Assembly (NCBI GenBank): GCA_017882455.1
Contig: JADGPL010000024.1
Coordinates: 1-45,362, forward strand
DNA: 45,362 bases
Source of the DNA: Solirubrobacteraceae bacterium
GTDB taxonomy: Bacteria; Actinomycetota; Thermoleophilia; Solirubrobacterales; Solirubrobacteraceae
Direction of reading: 5' to 3'
Shown: piece by piece, positions 1-8,766 of the stretch
How positions within the stretch are numbered: position 1 is the stretch's first letter
Layout of the letters: each line of letters opens with the position of its first letter
Program-made: the position numbers and the translations under genes
Notes under the pieces: generated by a model
What the model was told of the DNA's origin: nothing
What the model saw: only the letters and a program-made list of their open reading frames with translations
Databases searched by the model: none

Positions 1-89
1 GCCCAAACGCCTGCGCTTTAGCTCGTCGTCACCGACGCCCACCAAGAACTGTTGCACGATCCCATGCAACGCGCTCCGTGATTTGACAT

Positions 90-707
90 TCATCCGTAGC
101 CGCTGACCGACGCGTCGGCGCAGACAGCCCAGACGCTGAAGCTGTCTGCTGTTTTGCCGGTGTTGTTGACATATCCCTTGACAGCGTTGTCCGTCCCGCT
201 GCCGTTGTTCGTTATGAAGGCCTCGTTGATGGACTGCTCGGTGCCTCCGCCGTCCTCCACGCCTCCGGAGATCGCGTGCATCCCCGACGGACAGACAACT
301 TCTTGACTGTTCTGGTTTTCGGGTTCGTTTTCTTCATTCGGCCCGCGTACGACTTTCACGTTGTTCAACGCGTTTGCCGTCGCCGCCGTTGTCGCGTTGG
401 CGGCGTTGGTCGCATTCGTGGCGTTGGTGGCGTTGGTGGCGTTGGTCGCATTGGCGGCGTTCGTCGCCGACCCTGCCGTCGCAGCGCTCGTAGCCGAGGT
501 GGCTACATTTGCTTTCGCGACGCTGGCGGTCGTAGCGAGCTTGTTGAACAGCGCCGTGTTGGTGGCGGCGAGCGACTTCAGCACCTTCGGGCTGATCTGC
601 TTGGTCGAGCTGAGCAGATAGTGCTTGGCCGCCAGCGCTCCGCCGCTCATCGAGAAGACGAGTGCCATCGTGGCGGCGACGTTTGCGTAGGTGAGACGCT
701 TGCGCAT
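90..707 (-). CDS. secreted Asn-Ala-Thr repeat protein
   Basis: Encodes 205 residues. I chose the ATG at 707 because a GGGGGG run lies a few bases upstream; a TTG one codon earlier is possible. The N-terminus has a basic start, a hydrophobic stretch (residues about 8-26) and a GGALAA cleavage-like site, so the protein is probably exported or membrane anchored. The conserved stretch KHYLLSSTKQISPKVLK follows, and it is nearly the same as in the gene at 1273-1989. The middle (about residues 75-110) is a run of N-A-T/N-A-A triplets, and the C-terminal domain has two cysteines (VVCPSG and AVCADA). The family is common in Solirubrobacterales genomes; its function is unknown, and a surface or matrix role is only a guess. 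Confidence 0.75.
   Translation of the reverse strand: MRKRLTYANVAATMALVFSMSGGALAAKHYLLSSTKQISPKVLKSLAATNTALFNKLATTASVAKANVATSATSAATAGSATNAANATNATNATNATNATNAANATTAATANALNNVKVVRGPNEENEPENQNSQEVVCPSGMHAISGGVEDGGGTEQSINEAFITNNGSGTDNAVKGYVNNTGKTADSFSVWAVCADASVSGYG
395..470. repeat. short tandem repeat coding for Asn-Ala-Thr/Ala triplets
   Basis: On the + strand, 9-bp units resembling gcgttggtg and gcattggcg recur with few changes. On the reverse strand they encode the N-A-T/N-A-A triplets of the secreted protein at 90-707. The unit length keeps the frame, so repeat number can vary without breaking the gene. Confidence 0.7.
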
Positions 708-915
708 CAAAACCCCCCGGTTCGAGTTATGGACGAGCGCACAATACGCCCTCGCTCACACGCTGCGGATAGGTGAGAGCGAATGGGGCCTGCGCCACCC
801 GATCGAGCGAGGGTTTGAGACGAATGCCGCAGCGCCCGCCCGCACGATCCGGTACAACGACCTGGGAGCGCCAGAGCGCGCAACGATCGACCATCCACCG
901 GGAGGAGCCCAGACG

Positions 916-1197
916 ATGCCCACCTACATCATGCTCTCGACCCTCACCCCCGAGGGCGTACAGACGGTCAAGAACAACCCCCAGCGGATCCGGGAGGTCA
1001 ACAAGGAGGTGGAGCAGCTCGGCGCGAAGGTCACGGCGCAGTGGGCCACCCTCGGCCACGTCGACTTCATCTCGGTGGTGGAGGCTCCCGACGAGGGAAC
1101 GATGGCACGCGTGTCGCTCGAGCTCGGCTCGCGCGGCACCGGCCGCTACGAGACGCTGGCGGCGATTCCCGTGGAGGACTTCATCGCGTCGCTGTAG
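916..1197 (+). CDS. GYD domain protein
   Basis: Encodes 93 residues. The ATG at 916 follows a GGAGGAG ribosome binding site at 901-907. The sequence (MPTYIMLSTLTPEGVQTVK... and a C-terminal RYETLAAIPVEDFIASL) fits the GYD family, small proteins with a ferredoxin-like alpha/beta fold that are common in actinobacteria and proteobacteria and lack a settled function. It covers the full family length of about 90-100 residues. It stands alone between two reverse-strand secreted protein genes and ends at a strong hairpin (1221-1251). Confidence 0.8.
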   Translation: MPTYIMLSTLTPEGVQTVKNNPQRIREVNKEVEQLGAKVTAQWATLGHVDFISVVEAPDEGTMARVSLELGSRGTGRYETLAAIPVEDFIASL

Positions 1198-1220
1198 CCG
1201 CTCGCCCGCGGGCAGCCGAC

Positions 1221-1251
1221 GGGGAGTCGCGTGATCGGCCTGCGACTCCCC
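1221..1251. terminator. hairpin between convergent genes
   Basis: A perfect 10-bp stem (GGGGAGTCGC at 1221-1230, GCGACTCCCC at 1242-1251) with an 11-nt loop. It lies between the ends of the GYD gene (+) and the collagen-like gene (-), so it can serve both directions. There is no clear T-run. Confidence 0.6.
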
Positions 1252-1272
1252 CGTAGGACTCGGGGCGTGTGG

Positions 1273-1989
1273 CTACTCCTGGACGAGGTACCCCGAGAAC
1301 GAGCAGGCCGGACCCCCGGCGCCCTGCAGCCATACGCCCTGGTTGGCGAAGCCGTCCACGGCGACCGATCCGTTTGCGGACTCCAGCGCCCATGACCCAT
1401 CGCCTGGTCCCCTGAAGCTCGGCTTGTGTTCGGCCGTGACGCCGCTTGCGGGTGGCCCGAGTTCTTCTTCTTCTCCCGCGGGCAGCGGAGTCGAAAGCGT
1501 GCCTTCATAGCTGTCGCCGTACGCCCCCGCTTCACTGGAGCTGACGTAGGTCGCGGCCTCGGTGTTGGTGGTTGCGGCGAAGCACTTCCCCGTCACCGTG
1601 AACGGACCGACCGTCGCCAGCACCACCGGCGTTGCGGCGGCTTCGCTGACTGCCGCGGTGGCGACCGTGGCGCGCCACCGTTTCATCGCGGCGATGTCGC
1701 CTTCTTTGCCCTGCGGTCCTTCTTTGCCGGCCGGTCCTTCCTTGCCCAGCGGTCCTTCCTTGCCGGCCGGGCCTTCTCTGCCGGCGGGGCCTTCCCTGCC
1801 GGCGGCACCGGTCAGGCCGGTCGCGCCGGTGCTCCCCTTCAGCTTCTTGAGCACGCTGGGGTTGATCTGCTTGGTGGAGCTGATCAGGTAGTGGTTGGCC
1901 GCAAGCGCCCCGCCGCTCATGGCGAAGAGTAGGGCGAGCGTGGCCGTGACGTTCGCGTAGCTGAACGGTCCGCGTCTGAATATGTACAT
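1273..1989 (-). CDS. secreted collagen-like repeat protein
   Basis: Encodes 238 residues from the ATG at 1989. The N-terminus (basic start, hydrophobic stretch, GGALAA) and the following HYLISSTKQINPSVLKKLKG match the protein at 90-707. Here the middle is a collagen-like run of about 14 Gly-X-Y triplets (GSTGATGLTG..., then GREGPAG and GKEGPAG repeats, residues about 52-96). The C-terminal domain of about 140 residues has two cysteines (GKCFAA and PACSFSG). Collagen-like triplets are expected to form extended trimeric stalks. The two genes look like variants of one exported scaffold with different stalks. Function is unknown. Confidence 0.75.
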   Translation of the reverse strand: MYIFRRGPFSYANVTATLALLFAMSGGALAANHYLISSTKQINPSVLKKLKGSTGATGLTGAAGREGPAGREGPAGKEGPLGKEGPAGKEGPQGKEGDIAAMKRWRATVATAAVSEAAATPVVLATVGPFTVTGKCFAATTNTEAATYVSSSEAGAYGDSYEGTLSTPLPAGEEEELGPPASGVTAEHKPSFRGPGDGSWALESANGSVAVDGFANQGVWLQGAGGPACSFSGYLVQE

Positions 1990-2073
1990 AGATGTACGCT
2001 ACGGCATCGCCGACTGTGGGCATGCAGATGGATGGGAGGCTTGAGGCAATGCGGTCCGGACGTCCGCGCGACC

Positions 2074-2102
2074 TCGACTCTGCCCGTACGGCCGCGTATG
2101 CT
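2074..2102 (+). promoter_or_regulatory. predicted promoter of the purE end of the cluster
   Basis: TCGACT (2074-2079), 17 nt, then TATGCT (2097-2102). An ATG lies 6 nt after the -10 (2109), the same spacing as at other leaderless-looking starts in this window. Inferred from consensus only. Confidence 0.45.
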
Positions 2103-2108
2103 GCGGCC

Positions 2109-2174
2109 ATGAGCCGACGCCAGCAGATGCGCCCAGGTTCCGCCAGCGCCGGAGCGGAGGCGCACGCGAAGTGA
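2109..2174 (+). CDS. possible 21-residue leader ORF upstream of purE
   Basis: An ATG lies 6 nt after a TATGCT -10 and opens a 21-codon frame beginning MSRRQQMRPGS. Its TGA overlaps the purE GTG as GTGA (2171-2174). If transcription starts at about 2109, this ORF would be translated from a leaderless mRNA and purE would be translated by coupling. No homologue is recognised. Chance is a real alternative. Confidence 0.3.
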   Translation: MSRRQQMRPGSASAGAEAHAK

Positions 2175-2725
2175 GCGGACGGACGCCCGACGGCAGCGGC
2201 CGTGAGGGAGGCGAGCCCTCGGCCCACGAGGGCCGAGGGGGGGGCGCGCCCGGCATCTCGCTGGTGCCGGATCCGATGCAGGAGGCCGAAGTGCAGGCCC
2301 AGCTGGACGACATCGACGTGGACGCCCCGCGGGTGGGGATCGTGATGGGCTCCAAGAGCGACATGGAGGCCATGGAGAAGGCGGCCAAGGAGCTCGAAGA
2401 GCGCGGCATCCTGCACGAGGTGCGGGTGATGTCGGCCCATCGTGAACCCGACGTGGTGGCCGAATACGCCAAGAACGCCCACATGCGGGGCCTGCGGGTG
2501 ATCATTGCGGGCGCGGGAATCTCGGCGGCTCTGCCGGGCGCGGTGGCGGCGCACACCGACCTGCCCGTGATCGGGGTCCCGCTGTCGGGCCGCCTGACGG
2601 CCGCCGGTGGCCTGGACGCGATCCTCTCGATCGTGCAGATGCCGCCCGGGGTGCCGGTGGCGTGTGTGGGTCTGGACAACCCGCGCAACGCAGCCATCCT
2701 GGCCGCGCAGATCCTGGGCGCCTGA
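2171..2725 (+). CDS. purE: N5-carboxyaminoimidazole ribonucleotide mutase PurE
   Basis: Converts N5-CAIR to CAIR in purine synthesis. The 184 residues include the phosphate-binding GSKSDMEAM loop (about residues 60-68), the catalytic SAHREPD segment (the usual family form is SAHRTPD) and GAGISAALPGAVAAHTDLPVIGVP. PurE is usually about 160-170 residues; this reading carries about 50 extra Gly/Glu-rich residues in front. The start is therefore uncertain: GTG 2171 has GGAGG about 10 nt upstream, and ATG 2276 would give a conventional length. It is the first gene of the purine cluster. The partner purK, which makes N5-CAIR, is not in this window. Confidence 0.92.
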   Translation: MSGRTPDGSGREGGEPSAHEGRGGGAPGISLVPDPMQEAEVQAQLDDIDVDAPRVGIVMGSKSDMEAMEKAAKELEERGILHEVRVMSAHREPDVVAEYAKNAHMRGLRVIIAGAGISAALPGAVAAHTDLPVIGVPLSGRLTAAGGLDAILSIVQMPPGVPVACVGLDNPRNAAILAAQILGA

Positions 2726-2741
2726 GGGCGGGCGCCCGCCC
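2726..2741. terminator. GC-rich palindrome after purE
   Basis: GGGCGGGC followed directly by GCCCGCCC, a perfect 16-nt dyad just after the purE stop. It has no T-run; it may attenuate transcription or only affect mRNA 3' ends. Confidence 0.35.
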
Positions 2742-2769
2742 GCTCTCGCGCCCGCGGGGCGCGGGGCGC

Positions 2770-2782
2770 GATAATCAACGGG

Positions 2783-2785
<3 letters not shown>
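2770..2785 (+). promoter_or_regulatory. -10 element and leaderless-type start of purB
   Basis: GATAAT (2770-2775) lies 7 nt before the GTG at 2783, and there is no Shine-Dalgarno sequence between them. The spacing puts the expected transcription start at the start codon. Confidence 0.45.
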
Positions 2786-4075
<1,290 letters not shown>

Positions 4076-4106
4076 GCGGAGCCTCGCGACCGCCCGATCC
4101 CGCTGG

Positions 4107-4123
4107 TAGCATCGCGCCACGTG
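4107..4123 (+). promoter_or_regulatory. -10 element and leaderless-type start of purC
   Basis: TAGCAT (4107-4112) is followed after 8 nt by the GTG at 4121. No ribosome binding site separates them. Confidence 0.4.
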
Positions 4124-5023
4124 AGCGCTCTCGCCGACCTGCCCCTCCTCGCCAGCGGGAAGGTCCGCGAGATGTACGACCTGAGCGCCGCCCAGGGGGT
4201 GGCCCAGCCGGCGCTGCTGATGGTGGCCAGCGACAGGATCTCGACCTATGACGCGGTCCACCCCACGCCGATCCCGGACAAGGGCAAGGTGCTCACGGGC
4301 CTGTCGGTCTTCTGGTTCGCCAAGACCTCTCAGATCGTGGCCAACCACCTGATCTCGGCCACCGACGGCGTGCCCGAGGAGGCGCGCGGCCGGGCGCTGG
4401 TCGTGCGCAGGCTGCGGATGCTTCCCGTGGAGTGCGTGGTGCGCGGCTACATCACGGGCTCGGGCTGGAAGGACTACCAGGCCACGGGCTCGGTGTCGGG
4501 GATCGCCCTGCCGGCCGGCCTGCGCGAGTCAGAGCAGCTGCCCGAGCCGATCTTCACGCCGAGCACCAAGGCCGAGGAGGGCCACGACGAGGCGATCGAC
4601 TTCGAGGCCGCGGCCGAGCTGGTGGGCGATGCCGCGTTGATGAGGCGTGTCGAGGATGCCTCGATCGAGCTGTACTCCTTCGCGGCCGAGCACGCGCGCG
4701 AGCGCGGGGTGATCCTGGCTGACACCAAGTTCGAGTTCGGCCTCGACGACTCCGACGAGCTCGTCCTGGGAGACGAGGTGCTCACGCCGGACTCCTCGCG
4801 CTACTGGCCGGCGGACGGCTATGAGCCCGGCCGCGGGCAGCCGAGCTTCGACAAGCAGTACGTGCGCGACTGGGCATCGGCGAGCGGCTGGGACAGGAGG
4901 CCGCCGGCGCCGGAGATCCCCGACGACGTGGTGGCCGGGACGAGGGCACGCTATGTGGAGGCCTACGAGCGCATCACGGGCGAGCCGTTCGAGGCGTGGC
5001 TGAAGCGCAGCGGGGCGGCGTGA
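4121..5023 (+). CDS. purC: SAICAR synthase PurC
   Basis: Ligates aspartate to CAIR with ATP to give SAICAR. The 300 residues carry the family blocks ASDRISTYDAVHPTPIPDKG (about 37-56), VRGYITGSGWKDYQ (about 107-120), IFTPSTKAEEGHDE and ILADTKFEFGLD. The length matches the longer class found in actinobacteria and yeast rather than the 240-residue E. coli type. It starts at GTG 4121, and its TGA overlaps the purS GTG (GTGA), so purC and purS are probably translationally coupled. Confidence 0.96.
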   Translation: MSALADLPLLASGKVREMYDLSAAQGVAQPALLMVASDRISTYDAVHPTPIPDKGKVLTGLSVFWFAKTSQIVANHLISATDGVPEEARGRALVVRRLRMLPVECVVRGYITGSGWKDYQATGSVSGIALPAGLRESEQLPEPIFTPSTKAEEGHDEAIDFEAAAELVGDAALMRRVEDASIELYSFAAEHARERGVILADTKFEFGLDDSDELVLGDEVLTPDSSRYWPADGYEPGRGQPSFDKQYVRDWASASGWDRRPPAPEIPDDVVAGTRARYVEAYERITGEPFEAWLKRSGAA

Positions 5024-5253
5024 GGGCGCGCGTGCTGATCCGCCCCAAGGCGGGCATCCTCGACCCGCAGGGCGCGGCCGTGGAGCGGGCGCTGCCGGCG
5101 CTGGGCTTCGCGGGCGTGGGCAACGTGCATGTGGGTCGCCTGGTGGAGCTCGACGTCGAGGACGAGGCCCAGCTGCAGCCCATGTGCGAGCGGCTGCTGG
5201 CCAACCCGCTGGTCGAGGACTACGAGGTCCAGCTGCTCGACGGCGGCGTCTGA
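5020..5253 (+). CDS. purS: FGAM synthase subunit PurS
   Basis: A small structural subunit of the three-part PurLQS formylglycinamidine ribonucleotide synthase. It bridges the small PurL and the glutaminase PurQ. The 77 residues begin MRARVLIRPKAGILDPQG and show the typical family pattern (V.RPK.GILDPQG...V.ERALPALGF...V..GR...LDV, then C.RLLANPLVEDYEV). The GTG start at 5020 overlaps the purC stop (GTGA), and purQ follows 5 nt downstream, as expected for subunits made together. Confidence 0.95.
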   Translation: MRARVLIRPKAGILDPQGAAVERALPALGFAGVGNVHVGRLVELDVEDEAQLQPMCERLLANPLVEDYEVQLLDGGV

Positions 5254-5258
5254 CGCGG

Positions 5259-5948
5259 GTGAAGTTCGGCGTCCTCCAATTCCCGGGCTCCTGCGACGAG
5301 GTGGACGCGCTGGAGGCGGCCAGGCGGGTGGGCGATGCGGAGCTGATCTGGCACGGCGAGCGCGACCTCAAGGGCGCCGATGCGATCGTCGTCCCGGGCG
5401 GCTTCTCGTATGGCGACTACCTGCGGGCGGGCGCCATCGCGCGCTTCTCCCCGGCGATGGAGTCGGTGATCGACTTCGCGGGCGAGGGCGGGCTGGTGCT
5501 GGGTATCTGCAACGGCTTTCAGGTGCTGTGCGAGGCGCACCTGCTCCCAGGGGCGCTGCTTCCGAACGAGAACCTGCATTTCACCTCCCGCCAGGTGGAG
5601 GTCGAGGTGCTCAGCGGCGGCGGCGCCTTCACCCGCGCGTGCGGACCCGTTACCCACCCGCCCCAACGCCTGTCGATTCCGGCCAAGCACGCCTGGGGGC
5701 GCTACTACGCGGAGTCGGAGACGCTGGCGGCGATGGACGGCTCGGGGCAGCTCGTGCTCCGCTATGCGCCCGGAGAGAACTTCAACGGCTCGCTCCATGA
5801 CATCGCGGGCGTGTGCAACGAGCAGGGGAACGTCTTCGGGCTGATGCCCCACCCGGAGCACGCGGTCGACGAGCTGATGGGCGGCTCGGCCGACGGGCTG
5901 AGGATCTTCGAGTCGATGCGGATGACCGTGGAGGGTGCAACTCGATGA
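5259..5948 (+). CDS. purQ: FGAM synthase glutaminase subunit PurQ
   Basis: Class I glutamine amidotransferase that releases ammonia for PurL. The 229 residues start at GTG 5259 (MKFGVLQFPGSCDE), 5 nt after purS. The nucleophile cysteine is in LGICNGFQVL (about residues 84-93), and the catalytic His/Glu pair is in the C-terminal PHPEHAVDELMG. VVPGGFSYGDYLRAGAIA is also typical. Full length. Confidence 0.96.
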   Translation: MKFGVLQFPGSCDEVDALEAARRVGDAELIWHGERDLKGADAIVVPGGFSYGDYLRAGAIARFSPAMESVIDFAGEGGLVLGICNGFQVLCEAHLLPGALLPNENLHFTSRQVEVEVLSGGGAFTRACGPVTHPPQRLSIPAKHAWGRYYAESETLAAMDGSGQLVLRYAPGENFNGSLHDIAGVCNEQGNVFGLMPHPEHAVDELMGGSADGLRIFESMRMTVEGATR

Positions 5949-5983
5949 TGAGCGCTGAGCGGGGCAGGTCATCGTTTGCGTGC

Positions 5984-6007
5984 GGTGTATAACCATGGTG
6001 ATACACC
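5984..6007. promoter_or_regulatory. 24-bp dyad over the purL start
   Basis: Outer arms GGTGTAT (5984-5990) and ATACACC (6001-6007) share a centre with an inner CCATGG (5993-5998); 22 of the 24 positions are symmetric. It contains a TATAAC that could be a -10 and covers the likely purL start codon. It could be an operator or an RNA hairpin masking the start. Confidence 0.45.
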
Positions 6008-8280
6008 ACTCGCAAGGAGACACACTCAGCCCGACGCTCGAGGACGCGCTGGCGCTGGGTCTGACGCGCGCGGAGTACGAGTTGGTGTGCGAGAAGCAGG
6101 GACGGGCGCCCAACCAGGTGGAGCTGGCGATGTACTCGCTGCTGTGGAGCGAGCACTGCGCCTACAAGCACTCGAAGAAGCTCCTGCGCTCGCTGCCGAC
6201 GGAGGGCGAGCACGTGGTGATGGGGCCGGGCGAGAACGCAGGCGCGGTGGACGTGGGCGGCGGCCTGGTGTGTGCGTTCAAGGTGGAGTCGCACAACCAC
6301 CCGAGCGCGGTCGAGCCCTTCCAGGGGGCGGCCACCGGCGTGGGCGGCATCCTGCGCGACATCTTCGCGATCGGCGCGCGCCCGATCGCGGTGCTCGACT
6401 CGCTGCGCTTCGGCGAGCCGACGGCGCCCGACGCCCTGGACGAGCGCGCCGCGCGAGTGCGCTACCTGCTCGAGGGCGCGGTGTCGGGCATCGGCCATTA
6501 CGGCAACTCGATCGGCGTGCCGACGGTGGGCGGCGAGGTCTACTTCGAGGGGCCCTACGAGCAGAACTGCCTGGTCAACGCGATGGCGCTCGGGCTGGCC
6601 GAGCGGGACGGGTTGGTCCGCAGCGCGGCGGAGGGCCCGGGCAACGTGGTGGTCCTGTTCGGCGCCTCGACCGGTCGCGACGGGATCGGCGGCGCCTCGG
6701 TGCTCGCCTCGGCGGAGCTCGGCGGCGAGGGCGCCGAGGACAAGCGCCCAACGGTCCAGGTGGGCGATCCGTTCGAGGAGAAGAAGCTCCTGGAGTGCTC
6801 GCTCGAGCTGCTGTCCCGGGGCCTGTTGGTGTCGCTGCAGGATCTGGGAGCGGCGGGTCTCACCTCCTCGGCTTCGGAGATGGCCTCCAAGGGGGAGGTC
6901 GGCATCGACATAGACGTGGCGCGGGTGCCACTGCGCGAGGCGGACATGGAGCCGTTCGAGGTGATGGTGAGCGAGTCCCAGGAGCGGATGCTGTGCGTGG
7001 TGGAGCCGTCGAACGTGGCGGCCGTGCTGGAGCTGTGTGAGAAGTGGGAGGTGGGCGGCGCGGCGATCGGCACGGTCACGGACACAGGGCGGATGCGTGT
7101 GCTGCGCGAGGGCGAGCTGGTGGGCGACATGCCGGTGCGCGCGCTCGTGGACGACTGCCCGCTGTATGACCTGCAGCCGCGCGAGTCATCCGAGCCGCTC
7201 TACCCGCCCCCGGCGGCGACGCTGGCCGCCGAGGCCACGCCCGGGCAGGCGCTGCTGGCGCTGCTGTCCTCTCCCAACCTCTGCTCGCGCAGGCCGCTGT
7301 TCGAGCGCTACGACTCGATCGTGCAGTCGCGCACCGTGCGCCGCCCCGAGCAGGCGGACGCGGCCGTGCTGGCGCTGCCAGACGGCAGCGCGCTGGCGGT
7401 GAGCATCGACTGCAACGGCCGGCGGGTGGCGGCCGACCCGTATACGGGCACGATCGAGGCGGTGCTCGAGTGCGCCGCGAACCTCGCGTGCGTGGGGGCG
7501 CAGCCGCTGGGCACGACCAACAACCTCAACTTCGGCAACCCGGAGAAGCCCCACATCGCCTGGCAGCTGACAGAGGCGGTGCGGGGGCTGGGCGAGGCCT
7601 GCAGGGCGCTGGAGGCGCCGATCGTGGGCGGAAACGTCTCTCTCTACAACGAGGGCGCGAGCGGCCCGATCTACCCGACGCCGGTGATCGGCATGGTCGG
7701 CCGCCTACCCGACGCACGGATGGCGGGGCGGATGGGATTCGCCCGCGCGGGCGACGCGATCGCCCTGGTGGGAGCGTTCGCGCCGTCGATCGCCGCCAGC
7801 GAGCTGGCCAAGCTGCGCGGCGAGGCGCTTCCGGACGGCCTGCCGGCGATCGACGTGGAGGCCGTCCGTGCGACCCAGGCAGCGGTTCGCGAGGCCGTGG
7901 GCTCGTGCGCCCTCTCGAGCGCGCACGATGTCGCCGAGGGCGGGCTGGCGGTGGCGCTGGCGGAGTGCTGCCTGGTTGGAGGCATCGGCGCGGAGGTGAC
8001 CCTCTCCGCCTCGCCGGCCACGGCCCTCGTTGCCCTCTTCGGCGAGGCCAGCGGCGGCTTTCTCCTCAGCGGCGAGCGGAGCGAGCTGCTCGAGCTCGGC
8101 GGTCGTGTGCCGCTCGAGCTGATCGGGACCGTGGGCTCGGACGCCTTGACGATCTCGCTCACGTCCGACACAGCCGACGGCGGCGGCACCGGCGAGGTGC
8201 TGAGGATAGATCTGGCTGACATGGGAGCGGCCCATGCGGCGCTCGGCAAGCTGTTCGGATCGGGAGGTCGCGATGAGTGA
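5995..8280 (+). CDS. purL: FGAM synthase large subunit PurL
   Basis: ATP-dependent synthesis of FGAM from FGAR, using ammonia from PurQ. About 761 residues, the size of the small PurL that needs PurS and PurQ. Recognisable blocks are WSEHCAYKHSKKLL, VESHNHPSAVEPFQGAATGVGGILRDIFAIGARP (written here in part), the second-half GTTNNLNFGNPEKP and GGNVSLYNE. ATG 5995 is the most reasonable start; GTG 5980 is in frame upstream and GTG 5998 is the next codon. The start sits inside a strong dyad. The end overlaps the start of the next gene by 8 nt. Confidence 0.95.
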   Translation: MVIHHSQGDTLSPTLEDALALGLTRAEYELVCEKQGRAPNQVELAMYSLLWSEHCAYKHSKKLLRSLPTEGEHVVMGPGENAGAVDVGGGLVCAFKVESHNHPSAVEPFQGAATGVGGILRDIFAIGARPIAVLDSLRFGEPTAPDALDERAARVRYLLEGAVSGIGHYGNSIGVPTVGGEVYFEGPYEQNCLVNAMALGLAERDGLVRSAAEGPGNVVVLFGASTGRDGIGGASVLASAELGGEGAEDKRPTVQVGDPFEEKKLLECSLELLSRGLLVSLQDLGAAGLTSSASEMASKGEVGIDIDVARVPLREADMEPFEVMVSESQERMLCVVEPSNVAAVLELCEKWEVGGAAIGTVTDTGRMRVLREGELVGDMPVRALVDDCPLYDLQPRESSEPLYPPPAATLAAEATPGQALLALLSSPNLCSRRPLFERYDSIVQSRTVRRPEQADAAVLALPDGSALAVSIDCNGRRVAADPYTGTIEAVLECAANLACVGAQPLGTTNNLNFGNPEKPHIAWQLTEAVRGLGEACRALEAPIVGGNVSLYNEGASGPIYPTPVIGMVGRLPDARMAGRMGFARAGDAIALVGAFAPSIAASELAKLRGEALPDGLPAIDVEAVRATQAAVREAVGSCALSSAHDVAEGGLAVALAECCLVGGIGAEVTLSASPATALVALFGEASGGFLLSGERSELLELGGRVPLELIGTVGSDALTISLTSDTADGGGTGEVLRIDLADMGAAHAALGKLFGSGGRDE

Positions 8281-8743
8281 CGCACCGGTCAAGACCAGGG
8301 CCCACCTCGGGGTGGTGCTGCACCCGACCCCGCGAATGCTCAAAGAGGCGATGGCTGACGTCGACGGGTTCAATGCGAAGTTCGCCGTCCTCATAACGCG
8401 CCTGGTAGGCACGATGTGGTGTGCCTATCTGTTCACCGTCATCGCCCTGCTGGGCCTGAACGCGGCGCTGAAGGCGGGCGGCGAGGGCATCGTCGCGTGG
8501 ATCGCTCAAACGTTCCTGCAGCTCGTGCTGCTGTCGGTGATCATGGTGGGGCAGAACGTCCAGAGCATCGCCTCGGACAAGCGCGCCGAAGGAACCTATG
8601 AGGACGCGGTCAAGATCCTCGACCGTCTCGACCTGAGCACCAAAGGCGGCATCGCCGACCTCAAGCTCGCGCTGGACGAGCGGCTGAGCGCGATCGAGAC
8701 CCGGCTCGAGGCCGTGTCGACGGATGTGAAGAACCCGAAATGA
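8273..8743 (+). CDS. DUF1003-like membrane protein inside the purine cluster
   Basis: Encodes 156 residues. ATG 8273 overlaps the purL end and follows GGGAGG at about 8261-8266. There are two predicted membrane segments (VGTMWCAYLFTVIALLGL at about residues 44-61, and FLQLVLLSVIMVGQ at about 81-94). After them comes QNVQSIASDKRAEGTYEDAVKIL, which resembles the conserved end of DUF1003 proteins, and then a charged helical tail. The assignment is tentative. It lies between purL and purF and overlaps both, so it is co-expressed with them. It has no known role in purine synthesis. Confidence 0.75.
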   Translation: MSDAPVKTRAHLGVVLHPTPRMLKEAMADVDGFNAKFAVLITRLVGTMWCAYLFTVIALLGLNAALKAGGEGIVAWIAQTFLQLVLLSVIMVGQNVQSIASDKRAEGTYEDAVKILDRLDLSTKGGIADLKLALDERLSAIETRLEAVSTDVKNPK

Positions 8744-8766
8744 ACCGTGCTAGCTTGGGGGGAGTG

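Noticed and set aside
1-89. Left edge of the window
   Set aside because: No start, stop pattern or RNA structure supports a gene here; only the end of the secreted protein gene at 90 is near.
276-776. Forward frame opposite the Asn-Ala-Thr protein
   Set aside because: Arg/Gly/Val repeat is the mirror of the NAT repeat; no ribosome binding site and no domain.
1990-2170. Purine riboswitch ahead of purE
   Set aside because: No conserved purine-aptamer loops or three-way junction can be recognised in this short GC-rich stretch.
1532-2554. Long reverse frame running across the collagen-like gene and purE
   Set aside because: His/Arg-rich shadow of two better supported genes in other frames.
5976-7040. 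Forward frame of 354 codons inside purL
   Set aside because: Gly/Arg-rich shadow frame; purL in the adjacent frame has all the family motifs.
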